Origin: Poa pratensis
Taxonomy: Eukaryota; Streptophyta; Magnoliopsida; Poales; Poaceae
DNA length: 64,000 bases
Direction of reading: 5' to 3'
Assembly (NCBI GenBank): GCA_947311845.1
Contig: CAMZMU010000040.1
Span: 58,862,474 to 58,926,473 of the forward strand
The notes under the pieces are model-generated. The model saw nothing but the letters and a program-made list of their open reading frames with translations, did not search any database and was not told the origin of the DNA. Shown piece by piece: positions 46,626 to 64,000 of this stretch (within the stretch, counting starts at the first letter, position 1; each line of letters opens with the position of its first letter). Made by a program: the position numbers and the translations under genes.

Positions 46626-47520
46626 CCCATATGTTTCCAACATATTGCATACATATTCAAACAAGCAAACAACATAAAAAATAGTAGATCAAATTATCAT
46701 ACAAGCAAACAACATATAAAATAGTAGATCAAATTATCATAGCAAATAGTACTTCAAATCCACATATGAATTTCAAATTCAAACAATGCCATAGTGCAAC
46801 TCAAACACAAACAAACGTAGAGTTCATACAACCATATCGAAATGCATAGTACTTGAACTTGATTGTCGCCGGTTCCTTCACTTGCATCTCCTTCCTTTCC
46901 TTTTTCTTCAATCACAACATCGACATTCGTTGGGAACATTGACATGGCCATCATTGTCGTCACCGGAGCCCCCTCCAATGCAACACATACCTCCTCCTCC
47001 CATGGCACTCATGTATGAACTCAGTCCAGCTCCCATGTGTCCTCACATGTTCATAGACTTCTTCATCAACACTTGGTCACGACAAAGCTCAACATAAACC
47101 TTTTGCTTAGCATCCATGGCACTAGTGTCCATGAACATCAACTTTCGTTCATCTTCCATTGCTTTTGCTTGCTCTTGCATCACCACCTTCCTCTCTTCAA
47201 CCTTGGCCTTCTTTTCATCGGTTGCTGCCCTACTCTCTTCGGCCACCGCATTCCTCTCTGAAAGGACACGGATGTCGCCTAGAGGGGGGGGGGGGGGTGG
47301 GGGGGTGAATAGGCGATTAAAAATTCTTTGCGGTTTAGGCTTGAATAAATGCGGAATAAAACTAGCGTTTAATTTATCAATCACGAAACCTAAACAAGCT
47401 AGGTTAACCTATGTGCACCAACAACTTATGCTAAACAAGATAAGCAAATATGTGATAGCAAGATATATTACTTCAAGCTCGATGGCTATCACAAAGTAAA
47501 TAGCATAAGTAAGAAGCTCG

Positions 47521-48746
47521 TGAAAGGATCGTATGACACCTAGAGGGGGGGGGGTGAATAGGTGCTACTTCAATTTTAGTACTTTTTCAAATTAGGCTTG
47601 ACACAAAAGGTAAATTCTCTAGATATGCAACTATGGTGAATTTACCTATATGACAAGCAAACAACTAAACAAGATACACGAAGTAAAGACTATAAACAAG
47701 GATAGAAGTAACCGAAAGTGAAAGCACGCGGAGACACGGATGTAATCCCGAGTTCCTCCTTTTTAGGGGAGTACGTCTCGTTGGAGAGGTGTGAGCTACC
47801 ACAAAGGTCAAAACTCAACCGCCACAAAGGCGGGTGCACCTTCTTCTCCGATGAACCGCACCACAAAGGTTTGGTTCACCTTCCGCTATCGGAATCCTTC
47901 AAGGCGGAATCCGGAGCCCTTACAACAATGATCCGGGGCACAACCCACAAGAGGATTGGGGGCTCCCGAACAGCTACAAATCTGTCACAAAGACAATCAA
48001 GTGAGTACAATATGAGGCTAGGTTTTCCCAATGGAAATCCTAGCAAAGGGTCCCTCAAGTGAATGAGGGGGAAATGAAGAACGGCTTGGTGAAGATGTAG
48101 ATCCGGGGCTTCTCCTTCAATCCTCCAAGTATCAACGAGTTTGGGTGGAGGGATTGGGAGATCTATCAAATCTTGAGCTTGCAATCAATGGTGTTCTTCA
48201 ATGTGTTCAAGCTGCTTGTTCAAAGGTTGGTGAAGGGGCATTTATAGTCCTCATCAAAATATGGCCGTTGAAGAGGTAAGTGGCGAAGCGCAGGAACAGG
48301 GCCGGCCTGGGGGCCGGCAGAGCAGCCGAGGCGGCCGGCCTGGGGGCCGGGCTGGCAGGGCTGGCCGAGCCAGCGACCAAACCGGCCTGGGAGCCGGCCT
48401 GGGGGCCGGCCAGCAGCCCGAGGCAACCGGCCAGGGCCGGCCTGGGGCCGGCCAGCTACCCGAGGCAGTCAGCCTTGAGACCGGCCAGGGCCGGCCTGGG
48501 GGCCGGCCAGCAACCCGAGGCGACCAGCCTGGGCTGGCCTGGGGGCCGGCCTCCCTGTAGAGCGCCTTCTCCCTTCACGATTTGAAGACCGACAACTACT
48601 TTTCTTCCCTTTTTGCATAGAGAGAGATCCACTAGTATCTTTTGATATAGATGGTCATAATTTCTGTGGACACTTAGCGGTATGTTAAATACTTCCAAGT
48701 GTGGTGATCAAACGTCAAAACAAGATTAGCGGACAATGTCCTTTCA
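47521..48746 (-). mobile_element. Inner solo LTR of the same family
   Basis: 1226 bp beginning TGAAAGGATCGTATG and ending CCTTTCA, flanked by GCTCG at 47516-47520 and 48747-48751. Its start (CCTAGAGGGGGGG...GTGAATAGG) repeats that of the outer LTR at 47270-47310, showing family relationship. On the minus strand a TATAAATGCCCC box (about 48238-48249) would be the promoter. Confidence 0.85.
48298..48552. repeat. GC-rich minisatellite inside the inner LTR
   Basis: Degenerate tandem copies of GGCCGGCCTGGGGGCCGGC with CAGC/GAGGC spacers, about ten in all. Frames through it (long Gly/Ala/Gln ORFs) are repeat artefacts. Confidence 0.9.
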
Positions 48747-49611
48747 GCTCGGGTATAGAAATACCGAGTCACTTGGAGACGATGATTTATCCCGAAGTTC
48801 ACTTCCCAATGGAAGCTACGTCTCCGTTGGAGCGGTGCGGAGTCACAAAGTGATCCCCGAATAGCCTTCAAATGGCACACCGTAATCTCCTTCGTGCCTC
48901 TACCAATGTAGAGTGCCACGAGCCACTATGGGACACTTGAGGGTGGTCACCGAACCCGTACAAGGATGAGGCACACTCCACAACTTAATTGGAGGCTCTC
49001 ACCGGAATCCCGTGGCTCCCAAAGCCACAAGACTCACAAGGTTGGGGCACGACTCCACAACTTAATTGGAGGCTCCCAACTATCCCGCGAGCCACCAAAA
49101 CTCCGAGATCAACAAGGACCATCTAGGGCACTCCAAGTACCCAAGAGGACAAGCTCTAGGGCACCCCAAGTACCCAAGAGTAACAAGCTTATCAACTTCG
49201 ATTTCCACGTATCACCGTGGAGAACTCAAACCGATGCAACCGATGCAATGAAGGCAAGACCACTAGAGGTGGTCAAATCCTTCACTCCCAAATCCCACCA
49301 AAAGCAACTAATGCTTGTGGGGGGAGAAGAGAGGAAGAACAAGGAAGAACTCAACAAATGGAACTCCAAGATCTAGATCCAAAGGCTTCCCCTCACTTAG
49401 AGGAGAGATGGATTGGTGGAACAATAGATCTAGATCTCCTCTCTCTTTTCCCACTAAATGAAGGCAAGAATCATGGAGGGATTGAGAGATAGCTAAGCTC
49501 AAGAAGGTCAACAATGGGGGTCAAATTCGTGCTCAGCAAAGCTAGAAGGCTGGAGGTAGGTGGAGGGGTATTTATACCCCTCCCAGAAAAAGAGCCGTTG
49601 CAGCCAGGAAA

Positions 49612-49940
49612 ATCGGATATTCCGATATAAGTCATGATCGGATAATCCGACTGGATCGGATAGTCCGAAACACAAAGTATCGGATAATCCGGCACAGCCG
49701 GATAATCCGGGTAGACCTATATCGGATATTCCGGAAAACTTCAGTACTCCCCAGAACTGGTTGCTTTTAAAGTCCTTAGCAGAATTCTAGAGAAACTTGA
49801 GAATCGGATAATCCGAATCAAGGTTGATCGGATAATCCAGAAAACTCCAGTAAGTAATGCTATTAAAGTCCTTAGCCGAATTCGAGCAAAACTTGAGAAT
49901 CGGATAATCCGAATCAAGGTTGATCGGATAATCCGATTCC
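49612..49940. repeat. CGGATAATCCG palindrome array inside the outer LTR
   Basis: About ten near-palindromes of the form CGGATA(A/T/G)TCCGG or CGA, irregularly spaced. Within it a ~96-bp unit starting AAGTCCTTAGC is tandemly duplicated (from 49770 and from 49866). Confidence 0.9.
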
Positions 49941-51568
49941 CCTGCTTGAGCAAAACAGACAGAAACAGCAAAACCTGAAATGCAATAACTTTCTCGTTCG
50001 AACTCCAAAACAGGTGAATCCAATTCTGTTGGAAATATTAAGGGTCACAAATATAGAGGGGATACCACACATGGGAAGGTGTGGACCCTATCTCGAAGGT
50101 GGACCGATAATATTTCCAACCCGAAAACGCAACAAGTTTTCCATACGAAATCCGTTTTCGGAGAACTTGGGCTTGTCATGAAGATCACGACAAGCACCAA
50201 AACCCAACTAGGAGAAAAACCAAATAAGAACCAAGAAAGATGATGAAGGCAAATATGCAAAGGTTTGAGCTCTCTCCAACTGATACGCTAAAGCTCAATC
50301 GAGAGCCCCTCTTGATAGTACGGTGTCTATCCAATAACCCGGTCTCCCGACTAACAACATGAGACCGGTAAAATAGAAACCCTATCAAGATCATACCTTT
50401 GCCTTGCGCATTCCACTTGACTAGATGATGGCGATCTGGATCTTCTCAAGTGGACCACCTTTCTTGATTGCGCTTCGCTTGGTGAAGACTCAAACATTGC
50501 TCCCCCATACTCCACTATGGGAGAGCCTTTCTTAGGCACATCTTCACATGAACATTATCTCTAAATGGGTGGCAAGCTTCAAGCCTAGGATTTCTTCGAG
50601 ATGCTCCTCTTGAACTTGCGCTTCTCAACATTGATGACGATCACCACTTGACGTCATCGTCCATGGGCTATATGAAATCTTCATTTGATGCAAGCCCATA
50701 GAAAGATACCTAACCACACATAGAAATGCTACACACATATCATGGGTTAGTTCACAAAGCTATATGGACAATTGCTTACCATACCAAGAGATACATGATC
50801 CCACTTGGTACATTTTGTAGCTTTGTGTGTTGATCAATATCTTGATCAACCTTGTATCTTTTCTTCTCTTTTGAATAGACGATGTCTTGAAGATAACCAT
50901 GAATGATCACATAATCCTTTTCTTCAAGACATACTTGCAATATGCTCAACTCGATGATCTTGATGCCAAATACTTCATTATATCAATATATTCATGGCAT
51001 CAACCTTGAATCCAACATATGGAGTTCAAGCATGGTCTATGGACAAACACTACAAGTAAAACTCAATGCAACCATTAGTCCATAGGGATTGTCATTAATT
51101 ACCAAAACCACACATGGGGCGCCATGCCCTTTCACTCTCCTCGGATGCCTTTCTTCGATTTCTTTGAGCTTCATTAACTTTTTTTCTCCTTGCATTTCCT
51201 TTCTCGCGTTTATGATGGCTTCCAATGATTCTTTGATGTCATCATCTCCATTCCTCTTCCCCTTTTTCTTAGCTTGCTTTCTTCCGATTGGCCGTTTGGT
51301 AGTAGCCGCTGAGTTGTTTGGAGTGGGGTTTCTTCTTCCATCCTCCTCACTTCATGCATCATCATCATCACCATCACCAATGATCAATTTTGCTTCTCCA
51401 ACCGAGCTCTTTGGGTTCTTATTCAGAATCATAAGTGTATCACGGTTCTTCCACTTCTCATCGTGCTCAAGGTCAACCCAACAATGATGAAAGGTGAATA
51501 CTTTACCCGGTTTCTTTCCCTTCTTGGCTTTCCCAATGAACAAGTCTTGAGCTGTGCATTCAATTCAC

Positions 51569-51645
51569 TGCGTTGAACTTTTTTTTTTAAAGATAGACAC
51601 TGCATTGAACTTTTTTTTTCAAAGATAGACGCTGGGTTGAACTTG
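51569..51645. repeat. Short tandem repeat, ~33-bp unit
   Basis: GTTGAAC + T-tract + AAAGATAGAC, then ATTGAAC + T-tract + AAAGATAGAC, then GTTGAAC. It marks the border between the NAM-like remnant and the RPS20 promoter. Confidence 0.7.
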
Positions 51646-51674
51646 GTATAGAACGCTTCTATCGACTGACAGGT

Positions 51675-51680
51675 TGGGCC
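51675..51680 (+). promoter_or_regulatory. Site II element (TGGGCC) of the RPS20 promoter
   Basis: TGGGCC here and again at 51731-51736. Site II motifs (TGGGCY) near a telo-box are typical of plant ribosomal protein promoters, where TCP factors bind. Confidence 0.5.
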
Positions 51681-51935
51681 ACTACCTCGGCTGCGACTTG
51701 CGTCTCCCGTGTGATACCATTCTGCCAACCTGGGCCCACTGTCAATACACGCAGCACAAATGCTCCCTCCCTTCGTAGGATCGAGTTCCCATTGGACGGC
51801 TCGATTACTCGTACCCAGCGATCCAACGGCCGCGCGACACCTTCCCCTGCCTCCAACCTCTACATAAGCCCAGCGCCCGGCTCATCCCCGCAAAACCTAG
51901 ATCCCAGCGCCGCCACCTCCCTCCCTCCTCGCGCC

Positions 51936-51944
51936 AAACCCTAG
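51936..51944 (+). promoter_or_regulatory. Telo-box (AAACCCTAG) in the RPS20 leader
   Basis: AAACCCTA 40 bp before the ATG, in the expected 5'UTR/promoter-proximal position for plant ribosomal protein genes. Confidence 0.55.
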
Positions 51945-51983
51945 CCAGCGGCCTCCTCTCCTCCCCCGCCGCCACCAGCAGCC

Positions 51984-55281
<3,298 letters not shown>

Positions 55282-56138
55282 TAGCAACGTGGAACATAGG
55301 AAAGAGTTACCGAAAAAATTCATGGTGTTCTATCGGTGTTGAAACAAATTCGAGAATATGTTCCACTGCTATGAATAGTGGCCAATTCCCTGCTGTAGAA
55401 TGTAGGCCCTGGTGCCTCGTTCTTCTTTGTTGCCGTCCCTTCTCTCTGTCTCATACCACACGCGGCTCCTTTTCCCTCCGTCTCCTGCAGCAACCACCCC
55501 AAGTTCTGTGAAGTTCTCCGTGACGAGGAACTGAGCTCATCGGCAGATGCTGCATCCACGGCGACATGGGATGATGTGAGCGCCAAGCGGGCTGATGCTG
55601 CAAAGGGAGGACTCGCTGGGAAGGCGGTGCTTGGGTGCTGCAAACGTCAACATCCAAATTTGCATCTTACAAACGTCAACGTACAATTCTTCATCCCTCT
55701 ATAATATACATGTTTCCTGCTATGACCTACAAATTTATTTTAGGTTCCTAAGTCACAATTATTATAATGCTTTAATATATTATCAAGAATATTTAGGACA
55801 CGTTACAAATGTACAAATGTGCTACCATCTACTCACTGATACGTATCTTTGCTGCATAGCATATATTAACAATGATGCAAGCACTAAAGATTGCAATTTT
55901 GCAATGATCAGATGCATTTGCGAGAACTAGCTGTGTTCCAGCATCTGGATTTATTCTTATTCAGAAATAATTCAGTGTGTAATAGTACAACGCATTTTAC
56001 CTCAACACCATGCCATGCTACGAAACTAATATTACAGACTCACACATCATCTCACGAGAAGACCAAAAGAGTAAAAAAATCCTCTGACCGTTGGACAGGC
56101 TACAAAAATACATACGCGGTACGCTGCAGATTTCCAGG
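55282..56138. other. Intergenic DNA between RPS20 and EPSPS (tail-to-tail)
   Basis: Short frames of no recognised domain around 55440-55640. The stretch right of about 55950 is the probable EPSPS 3' UTR. Confidence 0.4.
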
Positions 56139-59658
<3,520 letters not shown>

Positions 59659-59870
59659 TGCCGATGCGGTCGTGGTTGGTGGGAGGGAGGGAGGAGAGCG
59701 TGGGGGGACGCCGGGATAGCGCGGGTTGGTGGGGGTGAACGGGAGGGAGGAAAGAGGAAGAAATAGGAGGGAGGAGGGTCGAGTCGAGTCAGTCGAGGTG
59801 GTGGTAAGTAGGCGGCGCTGTCATGCCACCAACCCCCGCGTGTGCGTGGACTGCCGATGCTCAACAGGTT
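59659..59870 (-). promoter_or_regulatory. EPSPS 5' leader and proximal promoter
   Basis: A purine/pyrimidine-skewed (CT-rich on the gene strand) stretch upstream of the EPSPS ATG. No clear TATA box. The assignment is by position. Confidence 0.4.
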
Positions 59871-59914
59871 TGCGCTTTGTACACGGTCAAAAAAATGCGA
59901 ATCAATATCTGCCG

Positions 59915-60020
59915 GCTCAGTCTTTCAGATGTGCTCATAGGGGTAGGGTGTGTGTTCATAGGGGTGAGTGTACGTGCGTGTTGTGAGCGTCTGCGTTGTA
60001 CTGAAGTTCGAAAAAAAAAA
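59915..60020 (+). repeat. 3' end of a short non-LTR retroelement (SINE or RTE-LINE like)
   Basis: GCTCATAGGGGTAGGGTGTG...TCATAGGGGTGAGTG...GTGAGCGTCTGCG...GTACTGAAG followed by an A-run (60010-60019). This text is a common pooid retroelement tail. The exact family is from memory and unverified. Confidence 0.5.
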
Positions 60021-60110
60021 TTGATATGGAGGGAGTATATATCAATATTGTCTAAAAAAGAGGATAACTCCGGCTTCTTCACCAATTTATGCATGTAGCC
60101 ATTTTTTATT

Positions 60111-60209
60111 ACTCCCTCTGGTCCAAAAAAAGGTTCGCACTGTGTACGTACGATTTGTGCTGGCTAAGTTGCTTTCTCCCGACTATTTTAACGGATCGGA
60201 AGGAGTACA
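60111..60209. repeat. Degenerate Stowaway-like MITE
   Basis: Begins TACTCCCTCTGGTCC and ends GGATCGGAAGGAGTA; the TIRs are imperfect and TA-flanked. Confidence 0.55.
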
Positions 60210-60601
60210 AAGCTTTAACCTTACGTAGAAAAATTGGATGGATACAAAGATAGCCAAATCTAGACCACCATCCAGATCAGTTGAACATATACCGTGGCAC
60301 TATATCCAAGTGGTTGCACCAGTTCTCCTGGGCGCCCGCGCGTCCTACAGAGAAACCACACAAATATTCTTATTTTCAGAGGCACCTTTCTCTTCCAAAT
60401 GTACTGCATGAGGGACGATGTATTGCCAGTCATTAAATCTACACACATGGATTTAACTAAGAAAGTACACGAGGTGCTATACAATACCTGTCTCATCAAG
60501 CCGAGGAGTTAATTTACATTAGTCAATGCTTGACTAAATGTAACCACAATGTTCATTTATCCCCGGTTAAGTTCCTTCTGAAACTAATATTCAATGGTAT
60601 T

Positions 60602-62080
60602 CTCCTCCTTCCCTCAAACCTACCTCGGGCTTCCTCTCTCGCCTTACAAACTTCGCCTCTCGGATTTTTCCCCCATCATCTCAAAATGCGATATGCAGCT
60701 TTCGGGCTGGAGAGGCCGCTCACTCCCAATCGGAAGTCGCCTTATTCTCATTAACTCGGTTATTACCGCTAAGTTTGCTCATGCCATGTCTGCGGGTCTC
60801 CTCCCTGCCGGTGCCATCGAGGCCATTGATAAACGCCGGCGGGCCTTCCTTTGGACTGGCGAAGAGAAGTGCGCTGGAGGGCACTGCAAGGTCGCTTGGG
60901 ACGAGGTCTGCACCCCAAAAAAATATGGCGGGCTAGGTGTCCTTTCTTTGGCTCGTCAGAACTACTCCCTCTTATCCAAATTTCTATCAAAACTTCACTC
61001 AAACTCTACTCCTCCCTGGATCGTTTGGTTCAAACGTCAATATGGTTGGTCTGCTCGCCATAGCCTTGGAGAGCCACATCACCTTCATACGCCCGTCTGG
61101 AAAAGCATCATGGCTGGGCTCTCGGGCTTCCGCAAACACTCCTCTGTCTCGATTGGCGATGGCATTAATACAGCCTTCTGGCTTGATCGTTGGATCGGAC
61201 CCATCCCCCTCTCGGAAAAATTCCCGGCCCTTTTTCCCATATCACTAGGCCTCATGCTCAGGTCCTCTTCGCCATTGAGACCAGACTCGCACTTGTTCCT
61301 CGCCTCTCCTCTCGCGCCACTACGGAGATCGCTAGACTAAATGCGGACCTTGCTTCCATCACTCTGAACCCTGATGCGCCGGATATCCGAGTTTGTCGGT
61401 ACACTTTGAAAGCTCTCTCGACTCGTATTTTCTATGCTAACTCTTTCAAGCACATGCAATTGGATGAATTTGCTGTAACGGTATGGAGAAACTCAGCTCC
61501 ACTCAAGTGCAAGATGTTTAACTGGCTCACCCGAAGATGCCGCCTCCCAACCAATGAGCGTCGCCATCGACACCAACTCGCCTCCTCGCCAAGTTGTCTC
61601 TCCTGCCCTGAAGACGAAGATGTAGACCACCTCCTGCTTCTGTGCCCTCGGGCCAAGGAGGTTTGGGACTGCTTCTTCCCCCGGCCGATCATCCGCCAAT
61701 CCAATCTGTACCTGAGCTATGGCGCACGCGCTGCCGCAACCAAGCTGAAGCAACAATCTGCACCGCGATCTCTTGGAGTATCTGGAAGAGACGCAATGCA
61801 CTCTCCTTCAACAGGATCGATGAGCCTCTTTCTGTAGTTCGACGTCGATGCATTGATGATTTACGCCTCTGGCTTCACCGCTGTCCATCCACCACCACCG
61901 CCCATCTTATTAGTACTTGGTGCATTTCCTTTGATCCCCCATGAGATCAACCCATGTTGTAACCTATTTTTCTGTCTCTCACACCCTGTACTCTAAACCG
62001 CTTTGTTGCGGTGTTCATTTTTAATATAAGTTCATGCTGGCTCTAAGAGCCCGCCGTAGTTACAGTTCAAAAAAAAAAAA
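60602..62080 (+). mobile_element. 5'-truncated L1-type LINE with poly(A) and target duplication
   Basis: TCAATGGTATT is found at both borders (60591-60601 and 62081-62091), with an A-run (62069-62080) at the 3' end. The coding remains are the C-terminal part of a plant LINE ORF2: TYLGLPLS, DKRRRAFLWTG, KYGGLGVLSLARQN, IGDGINTAFWLDRW, then a zf-RVT segment (FNWLTRRCRLPTNERRHR..., CPRAKEVWDCFF). A frameshift occurs near 61250-61330 and another near 61800. The RT catalytic core is absent because of truncation. Confidence 0.93.
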
Positions 62081-62239
62081 TCAATGGTATTGATACTGCA
62101 CATGTATAAATTTCTTCAAAATCATTGAAGTCTCAGAATAATCTTTTTCATTTATAAACAAAGTGCTTCAGACGGTTGGCGAACATTGGAAATTTCTCCA
62201 GCGTCAAATTTGAAATATTGCGGCCACAGATGGCAATAC

Positions 62240-64000
62240 ATCGTCCCTCGTTCATAGTTTTGCCAAACTTTTCTCTAAAATCTTGGCGAACAGATTGCGG
62301 CCACGGATGGCAGAGCTGGTTAGCGCCAATCAGTATGCATTTATCAAAGGACGAAGGTTGCACGACAATTTCCTTCTAGTTAGGCAGGTGGCGAGGAAAA
62401 TCAACTCAAGAAGGCAGTCAGGTGTGCTCCTCAAATTGGATATTTCGCGCGCTTTTGATTCGCTTTCTTGGGCTTTTTTGTTGAAAGTTTTGCGATGTCT
62501 TGGATTCAGTGCTCTTTGGATTCGTTGGGTGGCCTTGATGTTGTATACGGCTAGCACGAAGGTGCTGGTAAATGGTGTGCCGGGGAAGAGGATTCATCAT
62601 GGCCACGGGCTCCGTCAAGGCGACCCGAGTTCACCACTGTTCTTCGTCATGGCAATGGAAGTTTTGTCAGAGCTGATTCGAAAGGCTGTTGATGACGATT
62701 TGTTTGAGCCCTCGTTGGAATCAATCCCCTGCAAAGGATCTCAGTTTTTACGGATGATGTGGTGCTGTTTTTGAAGCCACTTGCAGCTGATCTTGTGGTG
62801 GTCAGACAAATTCTGCAGCTATTTGCTGAGGCCTCGGGGCTCAAGATCAATTACAATAAATCGTCCGCAACGATGATCAGAGGAGGAGCAAGGGAAGAAG
62901 GACGGGTTCGCAATACCTTGGGGTGTCGAGTTGTTCCATTTCCTATCAAATATCTCGGATTGCAGCTGGCTTTGGGACCTCTCACGAAGGCGGAGTGGCA
63001 ACCTGTACTTGATGCTGCTCTAAAATTCATCCCGGCTTGGCAGCAAGTTCTGATCAAGAAAGAGGGACGGCTGACGCTTGTCAAGGCCGTGATCGCGGCT
63101 AGGCCTATACACGATCTCTTGATAGCGGAGGCGCCGGTGTGGTTACTAGAAGAGGGATGGATGCGGGCGTTCTTTTGGGCAGGCAAAGCCGAGGTTCACG
63201 GCGGTCAGTGCCTCGTGGCTTGGGAGCAGATAAGCAAACCAGAATGTTTCAGAGGTTTGGGGGTTAAAAACCTAAGATTGCACGGTATGGCACTTCGTAC
63301 GCTGGGCGCGGCTACGACATACTGATCCGGCTAGGCCGTGGCAAGGTTTGCCCATGCTCAAAGATGAAAGCGCGGAATCCATATTCAGAAGCCTAGCAAC
63401 CATAAAGCTTGGGAGGGGAGACAAGGTCATGTTTTGGACCGATCGGTGGATAGAGGGGCGAACGGCGAAGCAAATTGCGCCGGTGGTTTGGGGCCTTGTC
63501 AGTACCCGTCGGAAAAACAGCCGCACGGTTCAGACAGCCATGGTGGGCAATGCTTGGATAACTGACATGATGGGCGAGCTCTCGGTGGAGGGTGTTCGAC
63601 AGTGTGTTCAGCTGTGGGCTGCGGTGATCAACACCTATCGCGAGCCCTTGGAGGAAGACACGTTTACCTGGACCTGGTCGAAGAACGGGAGGTACTCGGC
63701 GAGCTCCACCTATTGGGCATTGTGTCAGGGGAGTATGAGGTTTGCGATTGCTAGCTACATCGAGTCTGGACGTCTGATCGCCGGGTGCGGCATGGGCTTC
63801 AAGAGGTAGTGGATGCATGTTTCACTTGCCTCCAGGAGACGGACACCATTGAGCACATACTAGTTCAATGTGTCTTCGCAAGGGAGACCTGGTATCGGTG
63901 CTTCCGAGCTGCAGGATTGCAAGTTCAGGCGCCAGAACTGACGGATACTTTTGCAGCCTGGTGGTTGAAGGTGAGGGAGCCCTTTGATAAGAAAGCAAAG
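62240..64000 (+). mobile_element. Second LINE ORF2 fragment (RT, connection, zf-RVT), runs off window
   Basis: RT motifs: FSKILANRLRPRM, NQYAFIKGRRLHDNFLL, LLKLDISRAFDSLSW, GLRQGDPSSPLFF. FTDDVVLF (the catalytic DD) follows at about 62748-62770 in a shifted frame. Then SGLKINYNKS, PIKYLGLQL, RAFFWAG, LGRGDKVMFWTDRW and FTWTWSKNGRYSASSTYW. Frames change near 62748, 63325 and 63740, so it is inactive. It appears unrelated in sequence to the neighbouring LINE, i.e. a separate insertion. The 5' boundary is not defined and the element continues past 64000. Confidence 0.88.

Larger units (their letters stand above)
47259..51134 (-). mobile_element. Outer solo LTR (contains a nested inner solo LTR)
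   Basis: The ends are TGAAAGG...CCTTTCA, i.e. TG...CA, flanked by CTCTC on both sides (47254-47258 and 51135-51139). Removing the inner element leaves about 2.65 kb. A palindromic TATA (GGGTATTTATACCC, about 49568-49581) is present. On the minus strand it would start TGAAAGGGCATGGCG. No protein-coding internal domain is seen, so a solo LTR is the simplest reading. It splits the NAM-like remnant. Confidence 0.75.
46754..51545 (-). pseudogene. NAM-associated-domain (Harbinger ORF1-like) gene remnant split by LTR insertions
   Basis: Minus-strand coding remains lie on both sides of an insertion. Right part (51545-51140): FTFHHCWVDLEHDEKW, then Lys-rich and MEAIINARKEMQGEKK. Left part (47258-46754): VEERKVVMQEQAKAMEDER, then QKVYVELCRDQVLMKK and a Gly/Met-rich tail. 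This is the C-terminal 'NAM-associated' domain found in Myb-like proteins of PIF/Harbinger origin in grasses. The two halves are separated by 3.9 kb of LTR sequence, differ by one frame at the junction, and the N-terminal half is missing beyond about 51545. No function is expected. Confidence 0.6.

Noticed and set aside
48261..48585. Gly/Ala/Gln-rich frames of about 100 codons
   Set aside because: Produced by the GGCCGG minisatellite in the inner LTR.
51046..51060. CACTACAAGTAAAA resembling a CACTA transposon terminus
   Set aside because: Lies inside the outer LTR with no inverted partner and no 3-bp target duplication.

Overview
The window is nuclear DNA of a grass, most likely a pooid (wheat/barley/oat/ryegrass side) cereal. 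The evidence is large nested LTR retrotransposons, one with a BARE/Angela-type LTR end and a tRNA-Met primer site, a Stowaway MITE, Helitrons, GC-rich first exons, and intron-rich genes whose splice sites I could join in frame from start to stop. It is not prokaryotic: there are no operons, and nearly all real coding sequence is split by GT-AG introns.

Layout. 1-12041 is the 3' two thirds of a decayed Tat-lineage Ty3/gypsy element: gag, protease, RT, two RNase H domains, integrase, then a spliced ANTISENSE gene with its own TATA box, then the 3' LTR. It appears to sit inside a minus-strand Ty1/copia element (gag start, leader, primer site, complete 2.15-kb LTR, about 12042-15656). That element in turn abuts a third LTR fragment (to 16952). 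16953-28700 is gene-free, with MITEs, a probable Helitron fragment, a tandem array of a ~330-bp unit and a clean 892-bp MULE. 28700-33859 is a probable full-length Helitron ending 128 bp before the start codon of the first host gene.

Host genes, all models closing in frame: a sterol delta8-delta7 isomerase (HYD1/EBP family, 33987-35905, +, 4 exons, 216 aa); a PB1-domain MUSTANG-type domesticated MULE transposase (38391-42061, -, 5 coding exons, 817 aa); a tRNA 2'-phosphotransferase (TPT1/KptA, 43642-46062, +, 7 exons, 281 aa), head-to-head with the previous gene; 40S ribosomal protein uS10/RPS20 (51984-53724, +, 3 exons, 127 aa); and plastid EPSP synthase (56139-59658, -, 8 exons, 508 aa). 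Between TPT1 and RPS20 lies a Harbinger-associated NAM-like pseudogene split by two nested solo LTRs with perfect 5-bp target duplications. Right of EPSPS are a 5'-truncated LINE with target duplications (60602-62080) and a second, decayed LINE running off the end.

The most interesting item is in intron 2 of RPS20: four tandem box C/D snoRNA-like modules with terminal stems, C/D' and D boxes, and an identical antisense element that matches the 18S rRNA stretch UUAAAAAGCUCG (U36/snR47-type guide). The genes serve separate housekeeping jobs (sterols, tRNA splicing, translation, shikimate pathway), but RPS20 plus its intronic guides forms a plausible ribosome-biogenesis unit.
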